6,032 bases of DNA from Gammaproteobacteria bacterium (GTDB lineage: Bacteria; Pseudomonadota; Gammaproteobacteria; Steroidobacterales; GCA-2729495). Each line of letters begins with the position of its first letter. The stretch's first letter is position 1. Positions 1 to 5,877 of this stretch are shown piece by piece. The position numbers and the translations under genes are program-made. Under the pieces are notes generated by a model. It saw only the letters and a program-made list of their open reading frames with translations. It was not told the DNA's origin and searched no databases. The DNA lies in assembly GCA_023383735.1 (NCBI GenBank), contig JAHDYN010000114.1, positions 383-6,414 of the forward strand, given 5' to 3'.

Positions 1-845
1 ATCGCACGCTCGGTGTGCAGTTCCGGCAGGCAGAGGCCAGTGTGGCACAGGCGCAGGCGGCCCTGGAGCTCGCCAGGGCCAACGCAGCCCGTGGCGATTC
101 ACTGGTGGAGCAGGGACTCATTTCATCCAGCGACAGCGACAAGCTGCGTGCCGATCTGCTCAGCGCAGAAGCGCAACTCGTCACGGCCCAGGCTGATCGC
201 GATGCGGCCAGGCTGCGCCTGGGCTTCGCCACCCTGTCTGCACCCGACGACGGAATCATCTCGGCGCGCCTGGTACAGCCGGGCCAGGTGGTATCAGCCG
301 GCAGTGAGCTGTTGCGGCTGATCCGTCGCGGTCGCCTCGAGTGGCGGGCCGACCTCGCCGAAGCTGATCTGATCCGGGTGAAGCCCGGCGCAATCGTGGA
401 AGTCAGCGGGCCTGCGGATGTCCTGATCAGGGGCCAGGTACGTGCGGTCTCGCCTGCGGTTGATCCGGCGACCCGCACCGGCCTCCTGTACGCCGATCTG
501 CCTGAGCCCGGGCCGTTGCGGGCCGGGATGTTTGCGGAAGGGCGGATACTGCTCGGCAAGGCGCAGGTGAAGGTCGTGCCCCGCGAATGTGTCGTTTTTC
601 GCGACGGTTTTGCCTATCTGTTTGTCGTCAAGCCGGTCGAAGCTGCGGGAGCCGGCAGCCCCCTGCGCCGCATCGAGCAACGCCGCGTTGATATCGGCAT
701 CAGGCAGGGTGATGTAACGGAGATCCGTTCCGGCCTTGAAGCCGGCGAACGCGTCGTGCGTCGCGGTGCCGGCTTTGTCGGCAATGGCGACGTGGTCCGC
801 GAAGTCAGCGAGGCGGCAGACGGAGCACCCGGGACCACCCGATGA
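1..845 (+). CDS. RND efflux periplasmic adaptor subunit (HlyD/AcrA-type membrane fusion protein), 5'-truncated
   Basis: This gene encodes the C-terminal part of a membrane fusion protein, which bridges an inner-membrane RND pump and an outer-membrane channel in the periplasm. The reading frame is open from base 3, and the true start lies before the window. The GTG at 15 is an internal valine codon. Visible segments, in order, are an Ala/Gln/Glu-rich coiled-coil hairpin (about 15-225), the second lipoyl half with SAPDDGIISARLVQPGQVV (about 237-293), a beta-barrel ending near LRAGMFAEG (about 520-545), and a membrane-proximal domain ending in LEAGERVV and GNGDVV (about 735-800). This order matches the AcrA/HlyD family. 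The N-terminal signal or lipobox and the first lipoyl half are missing from the window. Its stop overlaps the permease start as ATGA, the usual adaptor-pump operon arrangement. The substrate cannot be told from the sequence. Confidence 0.93.
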   Translation, partial: RTLGVQFRQAEASVAQAQAALELARANAARGDSLVEQGLISSSDSDKLRADLLSAEAQLVTAQADRDAARLRLGFATLSAPDDGIISARLVQPGQVVSAGSELLRLIRRGRLEWRADLAEADLIRVKPGAIVEVSGPADVLIRGQVRAVSPAVDPATRTGLLYADLPEPGPLRAGMFAEGRILLGKAQVKVVPRECVVFRDGFAYLFVVKPVEAAGAGSPLRRIEQRRVDIGIRQGDVTEIRSGLEAGERVVRRGAGFVGNGDVVREVSEAADGAPGTTR

Positions 846-3800
846 ATGTTTCGCTCTGGGGTATCCGCAACCCGGCCGGAGCGGTCATCATTTTTGTCGC
901 GTTGTGTGCCGCGGGTTTCTATGGCCTGCGACAGCTGCCGATTTCGACGCTGCCTGATTTCACCGTTCCACAGATCACGGTCACGGTAACCCTCGCCGGT
1001 GCAACGCCCGGCCAGCTCGAGACCGATGTCACCCGCAAGGTTGAAGACGCGGTTGCCAGTATCGCAAACATCGACAAGATCAATTCGACCATCACCGAAG
1101 GCAGCTCGCGAACCCGGATCCAGTTCAACTACGGCCACGACATGGGCCAGGCGCTGGAAGATGTGCGGGATGCCATCGACCGGATCCGGATCGACCTGCC
1201 GGACAACATCGATGAACCGGTGATTTCCAGGGTGAATACCATCGGCGGGGCGGTGCTCACGTATGCAGTGCTGTCTGAACAGATGGCGCCGGACGAGCTC
1301 AGCTGGTTTGTCGACGATACGGTCCGCAAGGCGCTGTTCGATGTTCCCGGCGTTGGCCAGGTCACCCGGATCGGGGGCTTCGACCGCGAGGTCCGCGTCG
1401 ATCTGCGTCCGGACGCCTTGCAGGCTTATGGCCTGACCGCCGGCACGCTGTCCGATCAGCTGGCACGCATCCAGGTGGAGCGGCCCGGCGGGCGCACCAC
1501 GCTGGGCGGCAGCGAGCAGTCCGTGCGTACCGTCGCGACGGTACGCAGCGCGGCTGAACTCGCCAACTACCCGCTTTCGCTGCCGGATGGCCGGACCGTG
1601 CGGCTCTCCGCGGTGGCGTCGGTCACGGACGGATTCGCCGAGCCCAGGGATGCCGCGTTGCTGAACGGTGCGCCCGTGGTGTCCTTTGCGGTACAGCGGG
1701 CGCGGGGCACCAGCGAAGTCGGCGTCGGGCGACAGATCCGCGAGCGGGTGGCAAGGCTTGCGGCGGAGTACCCGGCGATCGATTTTGTCGAGGTGGCCTC
1801 GACAGTGGAACCGGCCGAGCATTCCTACAATGCATCGCTGATGATGCTGTTTGAGGGCGCCGTACTCGCGGTCATCGTGGTCTGGATCTTCCTGCGCGAC
1901 TGGCGCGCCACGTGGATCTGTGCCGTGGCCTTGCCACTCTCGGTGATTCCCACCTTTGCGGCGATGCACTGGCTCGGCTACAGCCTGAACCTGCTCTCAC
2001 TGCTGGCTTTTGCCGTGGTCATCGGCATTCTGGTTGACGATGCCATCGTCGAGGTGGAGAACATCAGCCGCCATCGCGCCATGGGCAAGACACCCCGGCA
2101 GGCCGCCATCGATGCGGCAGACGAGATCGGGATCGCAGTGATCGCAACCTCCGCAACGCTGGTGGCCGTGTTCATTCCGGTAGCCATGATCGGTGGTGAA
2201 GTCGGCCTGTTCTTCCGCGAGTTCGGCTGGACCGCGGCGACTGCCGTACTCTGTTCCCTGCTGGTGGCGCGACTGCTTACGCCGATGCTGGCCGCCCGCT
2301 ATATGCATTCGACTGCCGAAGCAGCCCCCGAGGTGCGCTGGATGGCCGGCTACATTGGCTGGGTGGAGGCCGCCCTGCGCCATCGCGGACGCACGCTGTT
2401 CCTCGCGCTCGCAACCTTCGTGGGTTCCCTGGCGCTGGTGCCATTGATCCCCACCACGTTCCTGCCGCCCGGGTCCGGTACCCGCTCGGAGGTTCAGCTC
2501 GAATTGCCGCCAGGCGCCAGCCTGGCAGAAACCACGGCCATGGCCGAGCGAGGCAGGGCGCTGGCGCTGACGATTCCCGAAGTACAGAGCGTGTTCGCGC
2601 GCATCGGTGCCATCGCCGGGATGGGCTATGAAGGCGGTTTCGTGGGAGACATGCGCAAGGCCGGGCTGGTGATCTCGTTCAAGCCGGATCACGAGCGGAG
2701 TGTCCCGGAGCTCGAAAACGAGCTCCGCAAGCGGCTGGCCGACCTGCCTGGCGTACGCAGCAGTTTCGTGACCGTCGGCCCCGGGCAGTTGTTCGAGATC
2801 GTGCTCGCCGGCAATGACCCCGAGGTGTTGACCGTCGCCGCGCGCGATGTGGAGGCAGCGGTTCGCATGCTGCCCGGACTGGGCAGCGTGTCATCCACGG
2901 CCTCGCTGCTGCAACCCGAGGTGATCATCACACCCGATCCGGCGAGGGCTGCCGATCTCGGTGTCGCTACAGTGGACATCGCTGCCGCCGCGCGTATCGC
3001 CACGAGCGGCGATTTCCGCCAGCGGCTTGCCAAACTCAACCTGGCTGAGCGACAGATCCCGATCCGCGTGCAGGTGGCCGAACGTGCGCTTGGCGACGTG
3101 ACCCTGCTGTCGATGCTGCGGGTGCCGACCCGCGAGGGCAGCGTACCCCTGTCAACGGTGGCCACCATCAGCGAAGGCAGCGGGCCGGCGCAAATCGATC
3201 GTCTGAACCGGGAGCGCAACATCCGCGTAACCGCCGAGCTGAACGGCCAGCCGGTTGGTACCGTGCTCAAGGAGGTTCAGGCCCTGCCCGCGCTCCGGAA
3301 TCTGCCGCCTGGTGTGCGCGTCCTGCCGAGCGGCGATGCCGAGGCGCTCGGCGAACTCCTGTTTGGTTTCGCCATGTCGATTCTGGCCGGCCTGGTCAGC
3401 ATCTATGTCGTTCTGCTCCTGCTCTTCGGCAGCGCCTCCCAGCCCTGGGTGATTCTCGCTGCGGTGCCACTGTGCGGGGCCGGTGCCTTTGGCAGCCTGC
3501 TGCTCACCGGGCACGCGCTGTCGCTGCCTTCGCTGATCGGCCTGCTGATGCTCACCGGTGTCGCGACCAAGAATTCCATTCTGATCGTCGACTACGCCAT
3601 CATCGGCGAGCGGGACCAGGGCCTCGCGCGCCGTGAGGCAATACTGGAAGCCTGCCGGAAGCGTGCCCGTCCGGTCATCATGACCACCGTGGCAATGGGC
3701 GCCGGCATGCTGCCCATCGCACTGGGATTCGGTGCCGACGGCAATTTCCGCGCGCCGCTCGGCGTTTCGGTGATCGGCGGCCTGCTGACCTCGACCCTGT

Positions 3801-3874
3801 TGTCGCTGGTCGTGGTACCGGCCGCATACTCACTGGTTGCCGACATCGTTGGCTCGGCAAAGTCGAGATCATGA
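842..3874 (+). CDS. RND efflux transporter permease subunit (AcrB/HAE-1-like)
   Basis: This 1010-residue inner-membrane pump is predicted to use proton influx to export compounds through an adaptor and an outer-membrane channel. The length is slightly below AcrB (1049). The layout is the RND duplication: TM1 (about 10-30), a large periplasmic porter loop, TM2-TM6 (about 325-480), TM7 (about 515-535), a second porter loop, then TM8-TM12 (about 838-1000). TM4 carries the paired aspartates D399 and D400 in GILVDDAIVEVEN. TM10 carries K910 in GVATKNSILIVDYA. R941 and T948 in KRARPVIMTT align with AcrB R971 and T978. The whole proton relay (AcrB D407, D408, K940, R971, T978) is therefore present and the pump should be active. 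The VDDAIVEVEN pattern favours the drug-type HAE-1 group over heavy-metal CzcA pumps, but the substrate is unknown. The ATG at 842 overlaps the adaptor stop. The only purine-rich ribosome site, GGAG at 822-825, is too distant, which suggests translational coupling. Confidence 0.96.
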   Translation: MNVSLWGIRNPAGAVIIFVALCAAGFYGLRQLPISTLPDFTVPQITVTVTLAGATPGQLETDVTRKVEDAVASIANIDKINSTITEGSSRTRIQFNYGHDMGQALEDVRDAIDRIRIDLPDNIDEPVISRVNTIGGAVLTYAVLSEQMAPDELSWFVDDTVRKALFDVPGVGQVTRIGGFDREVRVDLRPDALQAYGLTAGTLSDQLARIQVERPGGRTTLGGSEQSVRTVATVRSAAELANYPLSLPDGRTVRLSAVASVTDGFAEPRDAALLNGAPVVSFAVQRARGTSEVGVGRQIRERVARLAAEYPAIDFVEVASTVEPAEHSYNASLMMLFEGAVLAVIVVWIFLRDWRATWICAVALPLSVIPTFAAMHWLGYSLNLLSLLAFAVVIGILVDDAIVEVENISRHRAMGKTPRQAAIDAADEIGIAVIATSATLVAVFIPVAMIGGEVGLFFREFGWTAATAVLCSLLVARLLTPMLAARYMHSTAEAAPEVRWMAGYIGWVEAALRHRGRTLFLALATFVGSLALVPLIPTTFLPPGSGTRSEVQLELPPGASLAETTAMAERGRALALTIPEVQSVFARIGAIAGMGYEGGFVGDMRKAGLVISFKPDHERSVPELENELRKRLADLPGVRSSFVTVGPGQLFEIVLAGNDPEVLTVAARDVEAAVRMLPGLGSVSSTASLLQPEVIITPDPARAADLGVATVDIAAAARIATSGDFRQRLAKLNLAERQIPIRVQVAERALGDVTLLSMLRVPTREGSVPLSTVATISEGSGPAQIDRLNRERNIRVTAELNGQPVGTVLKEVQALPALRNLPPGVRVLPSGDAEALGELLFGFAMSILAGLVSIYVVLLLLFGSASQPWVILAAVPLCGAGAFGSLLLTGHALSLPSLIGLLMLTGVATKNSILIVDYAIIGERDQGLARREAILEACRKRARPVIMTTVAMGAGMLPIALGFGADGNFRAPLGVSVIGGLLTSTLLSLVVVPAAYSLVADIVGSAKSRS
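1524..1547. repeat. Perfect 24-bp palindrome inside the RND permease gene
   Basis: The two 12-bp half-sites are exact reverse complements with no spacer (left half TGCGTACCGTCG, centre between 1535 and 1536). Symmetry stops at the next base on each side. The segment is translated as part of residues 228-236 (VRTVATVRS) in the first porter domain, so the coding frame is intact. It could be a dimer-binding site, a cruciform-prone element or a coincidence. No function is known to me. Confidence 0.85.
2706..2727. repeat. 9-bp perfect stem with AAAA loop inside the RND permease gene
   Basis: The left arm CGGAGCTCG (2706-2714) and right arm CGAGCTCCG (2719-2727) are exact reverse complements around an AAAA loop. 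In the mRNA this would be a stable hairpin. It encodes part of PELENELRK in the second porter loop. The repeated Glu-Leu pattern (GAG-CTC codons) may create it by chance. No T-tract follows, so it is not a terminator on this strand. Confidence 0.75.
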
Positions 3875-3904
3875 ATACAGCAACCGACAAGACCCTGAAG
3901 CAAC

Positions 3905-3930
3905 GCTCGATATTGCCGGCATTCTCGAGC
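3905..3930. promoter_or_regulatory. 26-bp interrupted dyad between the RND operon and tRNA-Leu, possible operator
   Basis: Outer arms GCTCGA (3905-3910) and TCGAGC (3925-3930) are exact reverse complements. They share the same centre (between 3917 and 3918) as an inner 8-bp palindrome TGCCGGCA (3914-3921). In all, 22 of 26 positions are symmetric. The element starts 31 bases after the RND stop and ends 59 bases before the tRNA. It has no downstream T-tract, so a DNA-binding dimer site is likelier than a Rho-independent terminator. The symmetry is seen directly; the regulatory role is inference. Confidence 0.35.
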
Positions 3931-3989
3931 AGCCCTGACGCGACTCGTACCCATGCGGCGGCTGCCGCGAGGCACTAGAATGGCCGCTG

Positions 3990-4078
3990 GCCCGGGTGGC
4001 GGAACTGGTAGACGCTGCGGACTTAAAATCCGTTGACCCGAAACGGTCGTGCCGGTTCAATTCCGGCCCCGGGCACCA
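3990..4078 (+). tRNA. tRNA-Leu (anticodon UAA)
   Basis: All parts of a class II tRNA are visible. The 7-bp acceptor stem pairs GCCCGGG (3990-3996) with CCCGGGC (4068-4074). Discriminator A4075 and an encoded CCA (4076-4078) follow. The D-arm region contains TGGCGGAACTGGTAGACGC. The anticodon stem is GCGGA with TCCGT (one G-U pair), and its loop CTTAAAA gives anticodon TAA at 4024-4026, reading UUA codons. A long variable arm pairs GACC (4035-4038) with GGTC (4045-4048). The T-arm is GCCGG TTCAATT CCGGC (4051-4067). No good promoter is seen: TAGAAT at 3976-3981 resembles a -10 box but has no matching -35, so it could be read from the RND operon or from an unrecognised promoter. Confidence 0.98.
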
Positions 4079-4106
4079 CCCAGATACCAGGCCGAATGGC
4101 AGGCCA

Positions 4107-4123
4107 CCGCTCCCGTGGGGCGG
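4107..4123 (+). terminator. Short GC-rich stem-loop after tRNA-Leu, possible weak terminator
   Basis: CCGCTCC (4107-4113) pairs with GGGGCGG (4117-4123) over a CGT triloop, giving seven pairs with one T-G wobble. It starts 28 bases after the tRNA CCA end, a plausible place for termination. The following bases (ATTATGT) are only mildly T-rich, so this may end the tRNA transcript weakly or be a processing structure. Confidence 0.35.
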
Positions 4124-4145
4124 ATTATGTCGCGCTGCCTTGAAC

Positions 4146-4204
4146 CTTCGCCCCTCGAAGAGAGAACTCCGACAACGATCCCGAATCCGGGATCTGTGAT
4201 TCTC
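4146..4204. other. Cluster of stem-loops between tRNA-Leu and the PEP-CTERM gene
   Basis: CTTCG (4146-4150) pairs with CGAAG (4156-4160) around a CCCCT loop. GATCCCG (4177-4183) pairs perfectly with CGGGATC (4188-4194) around AATC, and this hairpin is enclosed by GAGAA (4162-4166) paired with TTCTC (4200-4204). Together with the stem at 4107-4123, nearly 100 bases are rich in local pairing. The second hairpin is followed by TGTGATTCT, a poor U-tract. It could be the end of a transcript, a leader structure for the next gene or a small RNA. The pairing is visible, the function is not. Confidence 0.35.
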
Positions 4205-4277
4205 CGTGCGGCAGTGACAAAGGCCAGCGTCCGTGCCGGGCTCTGCCAGCCATTTATCCAGTCAATGATCGATAGTC

Positions 4278-4283
4278 GAGGTG
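4278..4283 (+). promoter_or_regulatory. Ribosome binding site that sets the GTG start of the PEP-CTERM gene
   Basis: GAGGTG lies 4 bases before the GTG at 4288. It supports this start because translation from there begins directly with a signal peptide and no better ATG is available in frame. Confidence 0.6.
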
Positions 4284-4287
4284 CCGA

Positions 4288-4956
4288 GTGACCAGATCCT
4301 TCCTGCTTGGGCTGATCATCAACGCCATTGCAGCCGGATCGGCCAATGCCGCGCTTCTGCAGTTCACCATCAGCAGTGAAGTGGTACGGGTTGACAGCTG
4401 GGCATTTGCCTCGCCCCAGCCGACAATGATCGATGTCTCGTTCCTGCTTGATACCCGCTCGGGATTGCAGAACGCGACAGCAGGGGCGAGCGGCTGTCTG
4501 CAGGCCTTCGGCGCCAGCGGTGCCGCATTCAGCAGCATCTCGGTGCGTGCGGGTGACCGCGAGCTGTGGTCGGGCAACAGCGCAAGCTGGAGCTATGGGG
4601 GGCAGGGCCTGGCGGGCGGCTGCCTGAACACCGCCTACAGCAGTTACCTGAGTGTCAGCGACGGCAGCAATGCCTTCAAAGGCAGCGATCTCTTCCTGCT
4701 GGGAGGGATGCAGCACGACGTCTTTCAGGCCAGCGGTGACCCGATGGCAGACCTGCTGATGGGACTTCACGGATCAGCGCCGTTCACCGTCTCCGGCGAG
4801 TGGGGCAGATTGCGCAGCCAGGCCTACTTTCAATGTACTGCCTACGACAGCGCAAACTGCGTGCAGATCTCGGCAGTTCCGCTGCCGGCGACCGTCTGGC
4901 TGCTGGGCACGGCGCTCGGCATGCTTGCCCTGAGCAGAAAGAGCCGCAACGCCTGA
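4288..4956 (+). CDS. Exported VPLPA/PEP-CTERM sorting-domain protein
   Basis: This 222-residue protein is predicted to be exported and then processed by an exosortase. It has a hydrophobic signal peptide with a likely cleavage after ANA at residue 21. The C-terminus has the three-part sorting signal: VPLPA at 197-201, a hydrophobic helix (about 202-215) and a basic tail RKSR (217-220). This matches the VPLPA variant of PEP-CTERM domains. In known systems, exosortases of the EpsH/Xrt type cut such tails and deliver the protein to the envelope or the extracellular polysaccharide matrix. The middle (22-195) is rich in Ser, Gly and Ala with four cysteines (C70, C112, C183, C191), which could form disulfides. 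I do not recognise a catalytic domain in it. The start is GTG with GAGGTG four bases upstream. No exosortase or polysaccharide gene is nearby, which is common because the substrates are scattered. No convincing promoter is seen. Confidence 0.85.
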   Translation: MTRSFLLGLIINAIAAGSANAALLQFTISSEVVRVDSWAFASPQPTMIDVSFLLDTRSGLQNATAGASGCLQAFGASGAAFSSISVRAGDRELWSGNSASWSYGGQGLAGGCLNTAYSSYLSVSDGSNAFKGSDLFLLGGMQHDVFQASGDPMADLLMGLHGSAPFTVSGEWGRLRSQAYFQCTAYDSANCVQISAVPLPATVWLLGTALGMLALSRKSRNA

Positions 4957-4967
4957 GCGGTTGCGGC
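4943..4967. terminator. Stem-loop straddling the stop codon of the PEP-CTERM gene
   Basis: GCCGCAAC (4943-4950) pairs perfectly over 8 bp with GTTGCGGC (4960-4967), with a 9-base loop holding the TGA stop. The bases after it on this strand (GACAGCC) are not T-rich, so intrinsic termination is doubtful. It could stabilise the mRNA 3' end or act with Rho. The position at the gene end favours a transcript-end role. Confidence 0.4.
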
Positions 4968-5037
4968 GACAGCCGTACAGCGACCAATCTGATCCTTCGT
5001 CTGCGGGCCATTCCCCCGGCCAGCCCGCTCATCCGAA

Positions 5038-5066
5038 TTGCCGCCACCGGCGAATACTGCTATTCA
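5038..5066 (+). promoter_or_regulatory. Candidate sigma-70 promoter for the TspO-like/SOUL operon
   Basis: TTGCCG (5038-5043) and TATTCA (5061-5066) are separated by 17 bases, and a TGC just before the latter makes an extended -10 element (TGCTATTCA). The -10 match is modest (3 of 6). It lies in the 165-base gap between the PEP-CTERM stop and the TspO-like start, about 55 bases upstream of the ATG. This is the best candidate in the gap, but it is a weak prediction. Confidence 0.28.
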
Positions 5067-5109
5067 TGGCCCTCTCGAGCGCCACTTCCGAAACCCGGAC
5101 ACGGAATAC

Positions 5110-5113
5110 GGAG
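5110..5113 (+). promoter_or_regulatory. Ribosome binding site that sets the ATG start of the TspO-like gene
   Basis: GGAG is spaced 8 bases from the ATG at 5122. It favours this start over the in-frame TTG at 5038, which would add 28 residues of non-membrane sequence with no clear ribosome site. Confidence 0.65.
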
Positions 5114-5121
5114 ATCGCGGC

Positions 5122-5877
5122 ATGCGCAGATACGTCTCGTTGCTTTTCACCCTGGCAGTCATCGGCGTCAATGCTGCCGCGAATATCCTGCCAATCAACG
5201 GCGTCAATACCGGCGAGATCAGCGCACGCTATCCCACGGGCTTTACGCCTGCCGGCTGGGTCTTCTCGATCTGGGGCCTGATCTATATCGGTCTCGCGGC
5301 CTTCTCCATATATGCCGCGCGAGCCACGCCTGAAACGGCGGCCCGGATACGCCAGGTCGAACCGGTCTACTGGGTCAGTTGTGTGGCAAATGCGCTGTGG
5401 ATCTTCATGTGGCATCACGAACGCATCCTGGAAAGCCTGCTCCTGATGTTCGTTCTGCTCGGCAGTCTGATCGTGATCTACGTGCGCTTGCGGACCAGGC
5501 CAGCCTTGTCGCTGACGGAGCGCCTTTGCGTGGATGCGTCATTCAGTCTCTACTTCGGCTGGATCAGCACCGCAGTCCTGGCAAATCTTGCCGCCTGGTT
5601 CTTTGCGATGAAGATCTATCCGTTCGGCTTGTCCATGGACGAGTGGGCAATTCTTGTCGTGGTGACGGCCACCGCCATCTATACCGCCGTGGGCGTGCGG
5701 ACGCATGACGCGGTATATACAGCCGTGTTCTGCTGGGCATCGCTGGGAATCGTCCTGCAGACCCTTGAAACAGATCCTTCGGTTCGACTGGCCGCTGCAG
5801 CAGCTTGTGCCGTGGTGGTGGTGGTTACCGCAGTATCTGCATTCTCCGCCCGGACCGCTTCGCCCCTGTCATCATGA
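5122..5877 (+). CDS. Extended TspO/MBR-like tryptophan-rich integral membrane protein
   Basis: This 251-residue protein is mostly membrane helices. The first 165 residues resemble the five-helix TspO/MBR core: TM1 (about 4-22), TM2 starting at FTPAGWVFSIWGLIY (41-55; compare the PPGWVF...W..LY signature of TspO), TM3 with ANALWIFMW (89-97; compare N..W in TspO), TM4 (about 103-122), and TM5 with LYFGWISTAVLAN (143-155; compare the YLAW....LN ending). Nine tryptophans are present (46, 51, 84, 93, 97, 147, 159, 175, 205). Known TspO proteins bind porphyrins and related ligands in the membrane. Canonical bacterial TspO is about 160 residues; here about 85 more residues carry roughly three extra helices (about 175-192, 196-213, 222-241). 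The family call rests on motifs, and the ligand is unknown. Its stop overlaps the next gene, a SOUL-type heme-binding protein, as ATGA, which supports a tetrapyrrole-related role. Confidence 0.75.
   Translation: MRRYVSLLFTLAVIGVNAAANILPINGVNTGEISARYPTGFTPAGWVFSIWGLIYIGLAAFSIYAARATPETAARIRQVEPVYWVSCVANALWIFMWHHERILESLLLMFVLLGSLIVIYVRLRTRPALSLTERLCVDASFSLYFGWISTAVLANLAAWFFAMKIYPFGLSMDEWAILVVVTATAIYTAVGVRTHDAVYTAVFCWASLGIVLQTLETDPSVRLAAAAACAVVVVVTAVSAFSARTASPLSS

Noticed and set aside
59..80. 8-bp inverted repeat GGCCCTGG/CCAGGGCC in the adaptor coiled-coil region
   Set aside because: It is short, lies in Ala/Leu-rich coding DNA with GC-rich codons, and probably arises by chance.
614..1969. Long minus-strand frame of 451 codons
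   Set aside because: It is antisense to the clearly recognisable adaptor and permease genes; long shadow frames are expected in GC-rich coding DNA.
3871..3978. Small frame of 35 codons (starts MNTATDKTLKQRS) whose ATG overlaps the RND stop as ATGA
   Set aside because: The overlap mimics the operon junction upstream, but no ribosome site is visible, the end is an Ala/His run, no family is recognised, and the 26-bp dyad lies inside it. Conservation in relatives would be needed to revive it.
3869..4060. Minus-strand open frame of 63 codons across the tRNA
   Set aside because: It is the antisense of the tRNA and its upstream flank, with no ribosome site or recognisable protein.
3990..4078. tRNA-Leu as an integration site for a mobile element
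   Set aside because: No integrase is present and no repeat of the tRNA 3' end was seen elsewhere in the window; flanking genes look chromosomal.
3996..4199. Open frame of 67 codons beginning MAELVDAADLKS
   Set aside because: It is translated directly from the tRNA-Leu gene; peptides of this kind are a known artefact of tRNA sequences.
4990..4995. TGATCC resembling the -35 element of RpoE/ChrR-type ECF promoters upstream of the TspO-like/SOUL pair
   Set aside because: No TAAGA-like -10 is found at the expected 18-19 base spacing.
5038..5121. N-terminal extension of the TspO-like protein from a TTG at 5038
   Set aside because: The added residues are polar and unlike the family; the ATG at 5122 has GGAG at the right distance and begins immediately before TM1.
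4800..5333. Plus-strand frame of 177 codons bridging the PEP-CTERM and TspO-like genes
   Set aside because: It overlaps two supported genes in another frame and its translation has no signal, domain or plausible start site.
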